DNA of 54,352 nucleotides, taken from contig JALVJO010000169.1 of NCBI GenBank assembly GCA_027028245.1, positions 1-54,352 of the forward strand. The letters are read 5' to 3'. Numbering within the stretch: position 1 is the stretch's first letter; each line of letters begins with the position of its first letter. This DNA is from Deltaproteobacteria bacterium (GTDB taxonomy: Bacteria; Desulfobacterota; Dissulfuribacteria; Dissulfuribacterales; QOAL01). A program made the position numbers and the translations under genes. The notes below the pieces were generated by a model. That model worked only from the letters and a program-made list of their open reading frames with translations. It did no database searches and was not told the origin of the DNA. This document shows, piece by piece, positions 38,138 to 48,217 of this stretch.

Positions 38138-40290
38138 TATTGGAGTTTTCCCTTCAGATTGAAGCTTCTGCCCCTGAACTTGGATGAAAGTGTTTTGAGA
38201 TTAGGGGGAAGCCTTGGAGGAATCCGGCTGTTCCCGGGAAGACGGCTGAAATCCAGTATCCATTTTTCTGCCCCTGCTTCCAGGAGTTCTTCCTGAAGGT
38301 CCAGTGCACTAAAAGGCGCCTTGGCAAACAGCCGGCCGGTATCTCCACATCCTTTCCAGAGGTATTTTTCGCCCCTTGTACTTGTTACAGGAACCTTTGA
38401 GTCATAGATCCTGTGTCTGAGGCGTGATGTGAAAAGAGGAATGAAACCAAACACGGAGAATAAAGCCCTTTCTCCGCAGGCCGAAAGCGCTTCATGCATG
38501 TTTGAAATGTCTGTTTCAATGGAGAAATGGCATATTGAGACACCAAGGGATTTTGCAGCCTTGATTGCCTGGGAATTTAGAATATTCATCTCATAGGAGC
38601 CGTAGAGGCTGGCCCGCCTGCCTTGCCGGTTTTGCCAAAAAAGAGTCAGGTGAGAAAGGTTTGAGACCTGAAAATTCCTGAAACCCTGCCTCATGAGCAT
38701 GTCTACCTGTTTTGCAGTCTCGCCGAGGCCCTTTTGAAACAACACTTGAGAAAGGGACCAGATGATTTTTTCCCTGGAAAGGGACTTGGGCAGTCTTCGT
38801 GCAATGGATCGAATGTTTTTAGGTGAAAGCTCAAGGATAACCGCCTTGACATCCAGTTTCCCCAGAATCCGAAGGTCATCAGCAGAGGAAAGCTTAAGGT
38901 AGATTTCCGGCCTTCCGGTCTTTTTCTTATGACGCCTGCCAGCCTTCCTGCCCCCGGAGACTTTCCTTGTTATTTCATCTGCTTTTTTCTGTGCCCTGGC
39001 AGGCATCTTCCATTTTTGGCCCATGCTGTCCCCGGCTGGCCTGCGCTGGGATTTGTTATCCACTTTTTCAGCAGATGAAGTCTTAAATACCAATGCTCCC
39101 GAAAGTCTTCGGCCTGCTTCCAAGGGTATGCGTTCAAGCTTGAAGGAGCTTTGTTTCCGTCTTCTTTTTACCTCAAGGCATCTTGAGGAAAACTGGAGAT
39201 CTTTTTCTGCTTTTACAACCCTGAGCATGTCACCGGGATCTATGGAGCCCGGGCCTGCAAGATGCAGCCATCCATTTTGGCCTCCGGAGATCCGGCCCAT
39301 GTATTGCCCGGTATTGGCGGTCCTGGTTGGAGAGATGGCTGAACGGGGATTTTCTGAAAGGAAATACCCGGTGGATGCAGGCCGTCCCATTGCCTTTTGG
39401 AGTATCTGCTGCGCCTTTTCCAACACGTGCTGGTAGGAATTTAGATCCGCATCAATGATCATCCTGTATGCCCGGGTGACTGCGGCCACGTAGTCCGCCG
39501 GTTTCAGGCGGCCTTCAATCTTGAGAGAGGTTATGCCCAGTCTTGCCAGTTCCGGCACAGTCTCCAGGCCGCACAGGTCATCCATGGAAAAAAAGGTGCC
39601 GGGTCTCCCCTTCCACGTATAGCGTCTCCTGCATGGCTGGACGCATCTTCCCCTGGTGCTCGAGCGTCCGCCAAAGTAACTGCTGAACAGGCACATTCCA
39701 GACATGGTAAAACACATTGCCCCGTGTATGAATACCTCCAGTTCAGCTTGGCAGGTCCTGGTTATGGATGCGATCTCCTTCAATGTCAGTTCCCTGGCAA
39801 GGACTACCCTGGAAAAGCCCATGCGTTCTGCCGCCTGAACACCGGCACTGTTGTGAATGGTCATGAGGGTGCTGGCATGCAGCCTGAGCCCGGGAAAGTA
39901 CTTGCGGCAGATGCGCCATACACCAAGATCCTGGATGATCAGCGCATCCACCCCCATTTCCTCCATTGCGGCAAGAAGCCTGACGGCCTGTGGGATTTCC
40001 GCCTCCTTCATGAGGGAATTCAGGGCAATGAATATCTTTCTGCCCCTGGAATGTGCGGTTTCGGTTAATTGCCCGATTTCACCAATGGAAAAATTTTTGC
40101 CGTAGGCCCTGGCATTTAAAATGGCCGGGCTGCAATAGACTGCATCAGCCCCGTTTTCCATGGCAGCATAAAAAGAGTCATGGTTTCCGGCTGGTGCCAG
40201 GAGCTCGGGTTTGACAGGCAGACGCTTAAAGGGCCTTTTGCGTTTTTTATTTCTGCGATGCTTTATGGTTTTCCTCTTGAATACAGACAA
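38137..40290 (-). CDS. Peptidase U32-family protein
   Basis: ELLAPAGNHDSFYAAMENGADAVYCS...FIHGAMCFTMSGMCLFSSYFGGRSSTRGRCVQPCRRRY. Confidence 0.92.
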   Translation of the reverse strand: MSVFKRKTIKHRRNKKRKRPFKRLPVKPELLAPAGNHDSFYAAMENGADAVYCSPAILNARAYGKNFSIGEIGQLTETAHSRGRKIFIALNSLMKEAEIPQAVRLLAAMEEMGVDALIIQDLGVWRICRKYFPGLRLHASTLMTIHNSAGVQAAERMGFSRVVLARELTLKEIASITRTCQAELEVFIHGAMCFTMSGMCLFSSYFGGRSSTRGRCVQPCRRRYTWKGRPGTFFSMDDLCGLETVPELARLGITSLKIEGRLKPADYVAAVTRAYRMIIDADLNSYQHVLEKAQQILQKAMGRPASTGYFLSENPRSAISPTRTANTGQYMGRISGGQNGWLHLAGPGSIDPGDMLRVVKAEKDLQFSSRCLEVKRRRKQSSFKLERIPLEAGRRLSGALVFKTSSAEKVDNKSQRRPAGDSMGQKWKMPARAQKKADEITRKVSGGRKAGRRHKKKTGRPEIYLKLSSADDLRILGKLDVKAVILELSPKNIRSIARRLPKSLSREKIIWSLSQVLFQKGLGETAKQVDMLMRQGFRNFQVSNLSHLTLFWQNRQGRRASLYGSYEMNILNSQAIKAAKSLGVSICHFSIETDISNMHEALSACGERALFSVFGFIPLFTSRLRHRIYDSKVPVTSTRGEKYLWKGCGDTGRLFAKAPFSALDLQEELLEAGAEKWILDFSRLPGNSRIPPRLPPNLKTLSSKFRGRSFNLKGKLQ

Positions 40291-40322
40291 TTGGGAAGGG
40301 CGAGGTTTTTAAGTAAAGGGTA

Positions 40323-41096
40323 TCAGTCCAACAGTTTCCTGACAACATCCTCGAGTTTTCTGAAGTCTGTGGACATTTCTTCGGCCCTGTTCCTTTTTTC
40401 GCCTTCCAGGTACCTTGGCCCGAAATACAGATTGATTCGTATCCCCCTCTGCCGACAGTAGCTTTCCAGGGACCACTTGGTCATGCTTCCTGTCAGGAAC
40501 GCCCCGACCTTGGCTCCCCATTGGAAATGAGGGCCGTCTCCTCCGCTGTCTCCGATAATCATTATCCTGTTGAAGGAAACTCCGTGGATTGCGGCTGCAC
40601 GCTTTGTATTAATTGATTTATCAGTGATCTCGTGTAGTTCGTAGATTTCTTCAGGGTCAGTTCTTGATGGGTCAAAACGGATTCCAGGATGGGCAGAAAG
40701 GGCAGGGATGCTCGGCAGCAGGCCCTTGGCAAAAACACGTTGGAAAAAACCTATGGAAGCCGTGGTATTTATCATGAAGAGCACAGAGTTTTCACCGCAC
40801 CAATTCATAAGCTCCGGGACCCCTTTGTAGGTTTCAAAATGGCTGTCAAGGTAGGCATCCATCTCGCCGATGGTCAGGGGGGCGGGCATGAGTTCCCTGA
40901 GTCTTGAAACGGCTTTATTCAGCGTGATTCTGTTGGATGTATACTCCCGGAAGATATCTCCAAGTCTGGGCCCAAGCTCGGGATAAGCAAATATAATCGG
41001 GTCGAAGGGCCCCATGGGTGAGAGGCATTCGTTCCAATCAGTGGAAATAAGGGCTGAATACCCGACCTTTTCACTTTCTGGTTTTATGTTTTTCAT
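40323..41096 (-). CDS. HAD-like hydrolase
   Basis: STDWNECLSP motif-like N-terminus and IIGDSGGDGPHFQWG. Confidence 0.65.
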   Translation of the reverse strand: MKNIKPESEKVGYSALISTDWNECLSPMGPFDPIIFAYPELGPRLGDIFREYTSNRITLNKAVSRLRELMPAPLTIGEMDAYLDSHFETYKGVPELMNWCGENSVLFMINTTASIGFFQRVFAKGLLPSIPALSAHPGIRFDPSRTDPEEIYELHEITDKSINTKRAAAIHGVSFNRIMIIGDSGGDGPHFQWGAKVGAFLTGSMTKWSLESYCRQRGIRINLYFGPRYLEGEKRNRAEEMSTDFRKLEDVVRKLLD

Positions 41097-41337
41097 TTTC
41101 CTGCGGGTATATTAGCAATTATCAGAAGCTTTTGCCATTTAAAAGCCCTGGCAACATCTTTGGGTTCAACCAGGTCCCAGGCACCTGTGACCTTTCAGCC
41201 GCCTTTCCTCCATTGTGCGAAATTTAAGTTATTCTCAGGTTAAGGCCGATTCTGGAAATAACAAGGATGATGAGCAGAAACAGGCAGGAAGGCCTGTATC
41301 ATCTTTATTCAAAAAAACATGCCAGGGAAGGCTCAAT

Positions 41338-42405
41338 ATGAAGATTACAAGTTCATCCATTAAGCTTGGTTCTGAAACCTCTGCACTCGAACACCACGAA
41401 CGACGCGAATCCCTCACCCTCTGGACAGCAGGCAGGCGGCAGTTGCCCCATGGAGGAATAAATCCTGAACAGGCGGCCCATGCTGGTTTGGGGCAGGATG
41501 GCGGAAACGATCCGCCAGTCACTGTTTCCCTATCCAGTAAGGCAGCACGGGCAAGGCCTGTTCCAAAATGTGCAAAAGTTCAGTCTGCCAGACCTTCTTC
41601 CATTGATCAGCTGAAGCTGGATATCCTCAAGGCCCTTATTGAAAAGCTTACGGGAAAAAAGATCAAGGTTACCACGCCTGATGAAATCATGTCGCCGGCC
41701 GATGCTGCCGGAGAATCCCAAGACCAGGAGGTTTCCTCTGGATTTGCCATGATATACGATTCCTATGAATCACATTATGAATACCAGGAAATGACCTTTT
41801 CGGCCTCTGGTTCCATAACTACCGAGGACGGCAGACAGATAGAATTCCAGGTTGACCTCAACATGACCAGGGAGTTTTACAGTGAACAGCATGTTCAGAT
41901 CAGGGCCGGAGATGCCCTCAAGGATCCCCTTTCAGTAAATTTTTCTGGCAATGCAGCTGAACTTACCTCCACCAGGTTTTCCTTTGATATAGATGCCGAC
42001 GGCAGAAGTGAACAGATAGCCTTTGTGAGGCCGGGTTCCGGATTCCTGGTGCTGGACAGGAACATGGACGGCAAGATCAATGACGGAAGGGAACTTTTCG
42101 GAGCCATGACAGGCAACGGCTTTACCGAACTGGCAGAATTTGACGCAGACGGCAACAATTTCATAGATGACAATGACCCCATCTACCACAGGCTCCGCAT
42201 CTGGGAAAAAGACAGGGAAGGAAACGACCACCTTCTTGCCCTGGGGCAGGTGGGTATCGGTGCACTTTATCTTGGAAGTGCAGATTCTGCCTTTGACTTG
42301 AAGGACCAGGAGAACAACCTTCTGGGAAGGATCGGCTCCACGGGCCTTTTCATTCGAGAAGACGGCACAGCCGGGACAATCCAGCAGCTCGACCTGGTGG
42401 CCTGA
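41338..42405 (+). CDS. Protein with EF-hand/dockerin-like Ca-binding loops
   Basis: DIDADGRSE, DRNMDGKINDG, DADGNNFIDDND; ATG at 41338 preferred over track start. Confidence 0.65.
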   Translation: MKITSSSIKLGSETSALEHHERRESLTLWTAGRRQLPHGGINPEQAAHAGLGQDGGNDPPVTVSLSSKAARARPVPKCAKVQSARPSSIDQLKLDILKALIEKLTGKKIKVTTPDEIMSPADAAGESQDQEVSSGFAMIYDSYESHYEYQEMTFSASGSITTEDGRQIEFQVDLNMTREFYSEQHVQIRAGDALKDPLSVNFSGNAAELTSTRFSFDIDADGRSEQIAFVRPGSGFLVLDRNMDGKINDGRELFGAMTGNGFTELAEFDADGNNFIDDNDPIYHRLRIWEKDREGNDHLLALGQVGIGALYLGSADSAFDLKDQENNLLGRIGSTGLFIREDGTAGTIQQLDLVA

Positions 42406-42488
42406 TCCTAAAAGGGTGATTTACGTCACCTGGAATGCCCTTCAATGTTCAAGGCCTGACATGCGCATATAAGATGAAAGCGCCTCTT

Positions 42489-42709
42489 GACAATCCCGGT
42501 TTGTCCCAGCCATTTATGCCACTGGCAAGGAAGGTGTGTTTTAAAGGTTTCACCACAAGGAAGCCAACTTCAGCCGCACTCAAGCCGCTGAGATTGGCGA
42601 TGTCTGTACTCGCGAAGAATTTGAAATCTGCAAAGCGGCCTGGTGAACATTGAAAGAAATGCGCCGATCCCTGCCCTTCCGTGTCCAGAGGGAAACAGGG
42701 AATGCTCCC
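42489..42709 (-). repeat. Dispersed long-inverted-repeat element, copy B (MITE-like)
   Basis: Reverse complement begins GGGAGCATTCCCTGTTT and shares the core TGCAGATTTCAAATTCTT...GAAGTTGGCTTCCTTGTGGTGAAACCTTT with copies A and C; distal end degenerate. Confidence 0.82.
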
Positions 42710-42780
42710 AATCAAATTCTGGTTGACAAGGGAAAAATCCCGGCGGAAAGGCGCTTTTCCGGTATTGAGAAAGCGTTTTT

Positions 42781-44091
42781 TTATGTTGCGCCTTCTCTTC
42801 GGGAAAGGCGGGGTGCAGTGTCTTTTTCAATGCGGTAAATGATGGCAGCGCCGCAGGAATCGCTGAAGACATTTACGCTTGTCCTGCACATATCCAGGAC
42901 CCTGTCCACCACCAGCAGGGGTGCGATGGCCTCGGCGGGCAGGCCTATGGTCCCAAGTATAACGGCAATGGCTACCAGGCTTGCTGCAGGTATCCCTGCC
43001 ACTCCTACAGAAGTAAGAAGCGCAGTGAGAACCACGGTGAACTGCTGAGCAAAGGAAAGATGAAGCCCGTAGGCCTGGGCCAGGAACATGGCTGCAACGC
43101 ATTCATACAGTGCCGTACCATCCATATTGACTGTGGCCCCAAGGGGAAGAACAAACGAGGTGATCCGGTTTGGGATCCTTGCTGTCTTTTCCAGGCATTC
43201 CATTGTCACAGGCAGTGTTGCCGAGGAAGATGCCGTTGAAAATGCAGTTACCAGGGCAGGAAGCACGGCCTTTGAATGTTTCAATGGATTTATACCCCAG
43301 GATATCAGTAGGGCAGGCAGTGTGATCAGGCTGTGCAGGGCAAGGGCAGCGATGACCGTGGTGAAAAACCAGGCAAGGGAAGAAAATGCCGACACTCCTG
43401 TGGAGGCTGTCACTCCTGCCACCAGGCCGAATATGCCTATGGGGGAAAATTTCATGATCCATTCGGTCATCAGCATCATCACCTTGAAAAGTCCGTCCCA
43501 GAACCGGGTAACTGTTTGAATGGCCCGTTCTGTTCGAAGCCTCAGAAGAGCGAGCCCGGAAATGACCCCGAAAAATATGATTCCAAGCATCTGTCCTTCT
43601 GCCGCTGCCTTGAAGATATTGGTGGGGATCATCCTCAGGAAGACGTTGGCCAGCTCTGAACTGTGGTGACTGCTGATTTTTTCCACTACTTCCTGTGACA
43701 GGCTGTCAAGTCCCAGGTCATGACCAACCGGCAGGCCGTCTATGAGGCCGGGTTTAATCAGCTGAACCAGGAAGAGACCGGCAAGAATGGCTGCAAGGCT
43801 GGTAACCATGTAATAGACAATGGTGAAGGCCCCCATGCGGCCCAGTTCCTCCCCGCTTTTCATCCCTGTAACACCGGTGATAATGGATGAAAGTATCAGG
43901 GGGACGATGATCATCTTAAGGGCATTGATAAAGGCCGTTCCCAGGAAATGGTATACAGATTTAAGAGGAATTCCTGCCAGGGCTGCATCCGGGCCCAGAA
44001 AGATTCCGCATGCGGCCCCAAGCAGCATGGCTGCGGCTATCTGTATGTGAAGCGGCGGAAGTCTTTTGAGAAAGGAACCACGTGTTTTCAT
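42781..44091 (-). CDS. Dicarboxylate/amino acid:cation symporter (DAACS family)
   Basis: FSTASSSATLPVTMEC, LGATVNMDGTALYE, C-terminal DRVLDMCRTSVNVFSDS. Confidence 0.93.
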   Translation of the reverse strand: MKTRGSFLKRLPPLHIQIAAAMLLGAACGIFLGPDAALAGIPLKSVYHFLGTAFINALKMIIVPLILSSIITGVTGMKSGEELGRMGAFTIVYYMVTSLAAILAGLFLVQLIKPGLIDGLPVGHDLGLDSLSQEVVEKISSHHSSELANVFLRMIPTNIFKAAAEGQMLGIIFFGVISGLALLRLRTERAIQTVTRFWDGLFKVMMLMTEWIMKFSPIGIFGLVAGVTASTGVSAFSSLAWFFTTVIAALALHSLITLPALLISWGINPLKHSKAVLPALVTAFSTASSSATLPVTMECLEKTARIPNRITSFVLPLGATVNMDGTALYECVAAMFLAQAYGLHLSFAQQFTVVLTALLTSVGVAGIPAASLVAIAVILGTIGLPAEAIAPLLVVDRVLDMCRTSVNVFSDSCGAAIIYRIEKDTAPRLSRREGAT

Positions 44092-44173
44092 GTATATTTT
44101 ACCTGTCAGAAGTGCTCATCTGATAGCATGGCTGCTCCGGCTCCGCCCAGGAACAGCTGGTTCCGGCCCCGGT

Positions 44174-46015
44174 TTATATGACGCCATGAAGGGATCTGCC
44201 CCTGGCTGACAGCTCATCCACCCGCCTTGATACAGCCGGGTCTTCAACCAGAGGAGGGGCATGGTGGGGCTTCATGCGTGCATCTATCACAAGGGTCCTG
44301 CCGCATCCCCAATGCTTATATTGGCAGAAACTGCCTGTACCGTAAATGTCATGGGATGGATTGGACCTGGTAAAGGTGACCCATAGGAAGTTTGCCAGGT
44401 TTCGTGCCGTGAACCTGGAGTCGTCTGCTATCACCACCAGGGGTATGGAGTCGGATTTCAGCGAACCCTCAAGGTGTTCTGTTAAAATGCCAAGTTTGAC
44501 CTTTTCTTCCCTGTAGGATGAAAATGGTGGCCCCTTCATTACCAAGACACCAGGCATTGCCGGCATGGCGTCGGAAAAGCCCCGGGGCAGAGACAGGTCA
44601 TCTGGAACAGCAGATGCAAGGATTCTTTTTTTCTCACCTGCTGCTGCAACCACCAGCTTTGATCCCCGGTTGAGACCAGTACCCGTGTAATCAAGGGTGT
44701 CTATGGTGGTTCTCGTCTGGAAGTGGAGATCCCTGGACCAGTCAACCCTTTCCAGTATGTGGACAAAAAAATCATCCACCCTTTTTATATCAAGCTCCGG
44801 GTTATCCTCTTTTGCTGCAATAAAGAGATACTTTGCCAGGGAGCACTGGCCGAAACCAAGTAATGCATTTGCAATTGTAAGAAGTTCCATGGGTTCGCGC
44901 TGCCTGTAGGGAACGTATCTTTCGCTTCCAATGGCCAGGAGCAGCGGGTGTACTCCTGCCTCGTCCACTGCATGGATTGAATGGAGGCCGGGTATCTCTG
45001 CAGGTACAACAGGTGCGGTTATTTCATGTATGAATTTTCCGAACACGGTGTCTTCCTGGGGCGGTCTGCCCACGGCGGTAAAAGGCCAGATGGCATCCTT
45101 CCTGTGAAAGACCTTATGGATTTTCAGGTATGGAAATTCATGGACCAGGCTGTAATAGCCCAGATGGTCTCCAAAGGGGCCTTCCGGCAGGGTCCTTTTG
45201 GTATCAACCGTGCCGGTTATGCAGAAATCTGCTTCTGTTGATATGCAGAAGCCGTCCCTGTAGCTGTATCGAAATCTCCTTCCTCCCAGCATGCCGGCAA
45301 ACATCAGCTCTGAAATGCCCTCGGGAAGCGGCATCACTGCGGCCACCGTGTGGGCCGGCGGCCCTCCCACGAATATGCTGACCTTCAGTGGAAGGCCCTT
45401 TTCCAGGGCCTTTGCATGATGAACTCCTATGCCTCTGTGGATCTGGTAATGAAGACCTGCTTCCTGGTCCGGCATGTACCTGTTTCCCGAGATCTGTATC
45501 CTGTACATGCCGAGGTTTGAGTGCATCACCCCTGGTTTTTCCGGGTCTTCAGAATAGACCTGCGGCAGGGTGATGAATGCCCCGCCGTCGTCCGGCCAGC
45601 CCGTGATCTGAGGAAGGGATGAGAGCCTGCCTGCACGTTCCAGAACCGGGCCGGTGCCTACTTGAAGGGGCAGACAGGTCAGGGCAGTACGGGGAAGGGC
45701 GGCCAGCCTGAGCAAACCGTCCAGGCCCCTGATTTCTGAAAGGGCGTCTGCCTTGAACCTCATGAAGGATTTTACCCGCTCGAGGGAGTGCCTGAACAGG
45801 AATTCGCACCGCTCCATGGTGCCGAAGAGGTTGCAGACCGCCTTGAAAGTACACCCCCTGACCCTTTCAAAATAGATGGCCGGGGCCCCTGCAGCATAGG
45901 CCCTGCGCTGGATTTCCGCCATCTCAAGATGGGGTGAAACCTCCTCTCTGACCCGCACAAGATGGCCATGTTTTTCAAGGTCCAGAAGGCAGTCCCTGAG
46001 GCTTTTGTATACCAT
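44174..46015 (-). CDS. UbiD-family decarboxylase
   Basis: DCLLDLEKHGHLVRVREEVSPHLEMAEIQRRAY; GMYRIQI; EGPFGDHLGYYS; FVGGPPAHTVAAVMPLP. Confidence 0.93.
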   Translation of the reverse strand: MVYKSLRDCLLDLEKHGHLVRVREEVSPHLEMAEIQRRAYAAGAPAIYFERVRGCTFKAVCNLFGTMERCEFLFRHSLERVKSFMRFKADALSEIRGLDGLLRLAALPRTALTCLPLQVGTGPVLERAGRLSSLPQITGWPDDGGAFITLPQVYSEDPEKPGVMHSNLGMYRIQISGNRYMPDQEAGLHYQIHRGIGVHHAKALEKGLPLKVSIFVGGPPAHTVAAVMPLPEGISELMFAGMLGGRRFRYSYRDGFCISTEADFCITGTVDTKRTLPEGPFGDHLGYYSLVHEFPYLKIHKVFHRKDAIWPFTAVGRPPQEDTVFGKFIHEITAPVVPAEIPGLHSIHAVDEAGVHPLLLAIGSERYVPYRQREPMELLTIANALLGFGQCSLAKYLFIAAKEDNPELDIKRVDDFFVHILERVDWSRDLHFQTRTTIDTLDYTGTGLNRGSKLVVAAAGEKKRILASAVPDDLSLPRGFSDAMPAMPGVLVMKGPPFSSYREEKVKLGILTEHLEGSLKSDSIPLVVIADDSRFTARNLANFLWVTFTRSNPSHDIYGTGSFCQYKHWGCGRTLVIDARMKPHHAPPLVEDPAVSRRVDELSARGRSLHGVI

Positions 46016-46144
46016 TTAAATCTCCTTTTAACCTGGATGATTCACTTTTAAAGTCCTGGCAGCCGTTTGACTGAAGGTCTGGATGCGGCTATCATGCCCT
46101 TTGCCCGTGTGGGAAACATAATAACAGATTTAAAGGGGATTTTT

Positions 46145-47074
46145 ATGAATTCACAAAGGATGATGGTCCTGATCTCCGTGATCCTGTTCACTGTATCCAT
46201 GGCGGCATTCTACGCCGATTCTGTGGTAGATGCACGTGCCAGGGGAGGCGGGCGGTCCTTTGGAAGCTCCAGGAGTTTCAGCGGTTCAAGGTCTGCTATA
46301 CGTCCCTATACTGCAAATCCTTCGAGGCGTGTCGGTGCGCGGGGTGGCAGCAGTTTCCTGAGAGGGCTTGGAGGGGGCCTTCTCGGCGGTTTCCTGGGCT
46401 CCCTGCTCTTCGGCAGCCTCGTGCATGCGGGAGGAGGCATAGGGGGCTCTGGTATAGGACTTTTCCAGCTTCTTATCATCGGGGGCATCGGGTATTTTTT
46501 TTACAAGAAATTTTTTTCAAGGCCTGGAAACAGCGCCAGGAGTCCCGGCATAGGCCCTGGCGACGGTTATGGAGGACAGTCGGGATACAGCACGCCTCCA
46601 CCACCTCCGGGCGGCACAGTCGGCACCATAGATGCACCGCCTCCAGGCGGCTTTTCGAGTCATTCAGCCTTCAACCAGGAAGAGATCAAGGAACTGGCAC
46701 AGGACATCTTTTTCAAGGTACAGGCCGCATGGATGCGCAGGGATCTGGATGCAGTCAGGGATCTTCTGGGCCCTGAGCTCCTTGCCCAGTACCAGCAGGA
46801 ATTCCAGGACATGAAGGCAAGGGGAATAGTAAACCGCCTGGAAAATATCGCTGTCAGGAATGTTGAAATCGTGGATCACGGCAGGGAGTCAGGTTTTGAG
46901 TACGTAAAGATCAGATTTAATGCCAACCTGCTGGATTATTCCGTGGAAGAGGCCAGCGGCAGGGTGATAGATGGCAGTAACAGGGAGCCTGTCAAGTTCC
47001 AGGAGGTTTGGACCCTTGCAAGGCCCGAGGGTACCGCTGAGTGGAAACTTTATGGTGTTGAAGAGATTTCCTGA
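46145..47074 (+). CDS. Tim44-like domain membrane protein
   Basis: Gly/Arg-rich N-terminus with TM region, C-terminal FFKVQAAWMRRDLDAVRDLLGPELLAQYQQEFQ...; ATG at 46145 preferred. Confidence 0.85.
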   Translation: MNSQRMMVLISVILFTVSMAAFYADSVVDARARGGGRSFGSSRSFSGSRSAIRPYTANPSRRVGARGGSSFLRGLGGGLLGGFLGSLLFGSLVHAGGGIGGSGIGLFQLLIIGGIGYFFYKKFFSRPGNSARSPGIGPGDGYGGQSGYSTPPPPPGGTVGTIDAPPPGGFSSHSAFNQEEIKELAQDIFFKVQAAWMRRDLDAVRDLLGPELLAQYQQEFQDMKARGIVNRLENIAVRNVEIVDHGRESGFEYVKIRFNANLLDYSVEEASGRVIDGSNREPVKFQEVWTLARPEGTAEWKLYGVEEIS

Positions 47075-47083
47075 CCCTTTGGT

Positions 47084-48091
47084 TTAGATAGGTGCCAGGT
47101 GTCTCAGCTGGTACACCTGCCTGAAAACCTCGGGAGATATCACGGTATCCCAATGGCCGAAAGCCCTGGCTGCGGCCCAGAATAGGAAAAGAACTGCCAG
47201 GCAGCCAAGGGGAATGAGGAAAACAGGGGCATTTTTTCCAAGGGGCAGGCCTGGTATAAGACAGTTCTTTTCCGGGCAGCGGGCAACGCATTCCATGCAC
47301 CCTATGCATTCTGCAGTGCGTACAGTCTTCTTGCTGGTAATCCTGATGGAAGACGGACAGGCCTTTTCGCACCGCAGGCAGCCGGTGCAGTGGTTTTCAT
47401 TTCGTCTTATCTGAACGGGTCCGATTATGGCCAGGATGCCCAGAAGCGCACCGTAGGGGCACAGATAGCGGCACCAGAAATTCCTCAGAAAAAACGATAT
47501 GATCACCAGGGCCAGGATGACTGCCATGGATACACCGGAAGGGGAGAGAAAAAACTGGAGCATCTCTGCATCTGCAGCCATGTTGTAAGGGGAGGATATG
47601 AAGGCCGCTGCCTGTTCCGGATCCATCTTCCAAAAAATAAAATAGAAGAAAAACCCTAGCAGCAGGTATTTGAGGCCCAGCATTGGGATGTCAACCCAGG
47701 CAGGAAGCCGCAAAAGAAGGCCGGTCCTTCGAGATAATTTTTCCACCAGGTTTGAAAATGCCCCTATCGGGCAGATCCAGCCGCAGAATCCCTTTCGAAA
47801 CAAGAATGACATGGTCATTACGGCCATCAATATGGTAAGTCCAGCAGGGTGAACCGGATCAAAAGTGCCTGTTAGTATAAGCTGTTTTAAACCTACAAGG
47901 GCGCTTATGGGAAGAAATGCCTCAACAGCAGGGGGCCTTGGTGTGTAATGAGTGCTCCGGCCCGATGCCCAGATAAAAAATTCGAAAAACTGCCATCCGG
48001 TCCATATGGAGAAGGTGAAAAAGGCGGTCTGGATTAAATGTCTCACCACGGGGATGATGGCAGCTGGTATGTGGGGCATTTTTATCTTCAT
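47084..48091 (-). CDS. NapH-like polytopic 4Fe-4S ferredoxin-type membrane protein
   Basis: GFCGWICPIGAFSNLVEK, FWCRYLCPYGALLG, CTGCLRCEKACP, CIGCMECVARCP. Confidence 0.9.
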   Translation of the reverse strand: MKIKMPHIPAAIIPVVRHLIQTAFFTFSIWTGWQFFEFFIWASGRSTHYTPRPPAVEAFLPISALVGLKQLILTGTFDPVHPAGLTILMAVMTMSFLFRKGFCGWICPIGAFSNLVEKLSRRTGLLLRLPAWVDIPMLGLKYLLLGFFFYFIFWKMDPEQAAAFISSPYNMAADAEMLQFFLSPSGVSMAVILALVIISFFLRNFWCRYLCPYGALLGILAIIGPVQIRRNENHCTGCLRCEKACPSSIRITSKKTVRTAECIGCMECVARCPEKNCLIPGLPLGKNAPVFLIPLGCLAVLFLFWAAARAFGHWDTVISPEVFRQVYQLRHLAPI

Positions 48092-48217
48092 GATAAACTC
48101 ATGGTAGTTTCTCTAAATGGGAAACTCATTGATCTAAGTCATGTTGCAGAGGACAGGTATTCCGGTATTTCCAAATATGGTGTATGTTTTTTCCAACCCC
48201 TCATCAAGGAGAAGATC

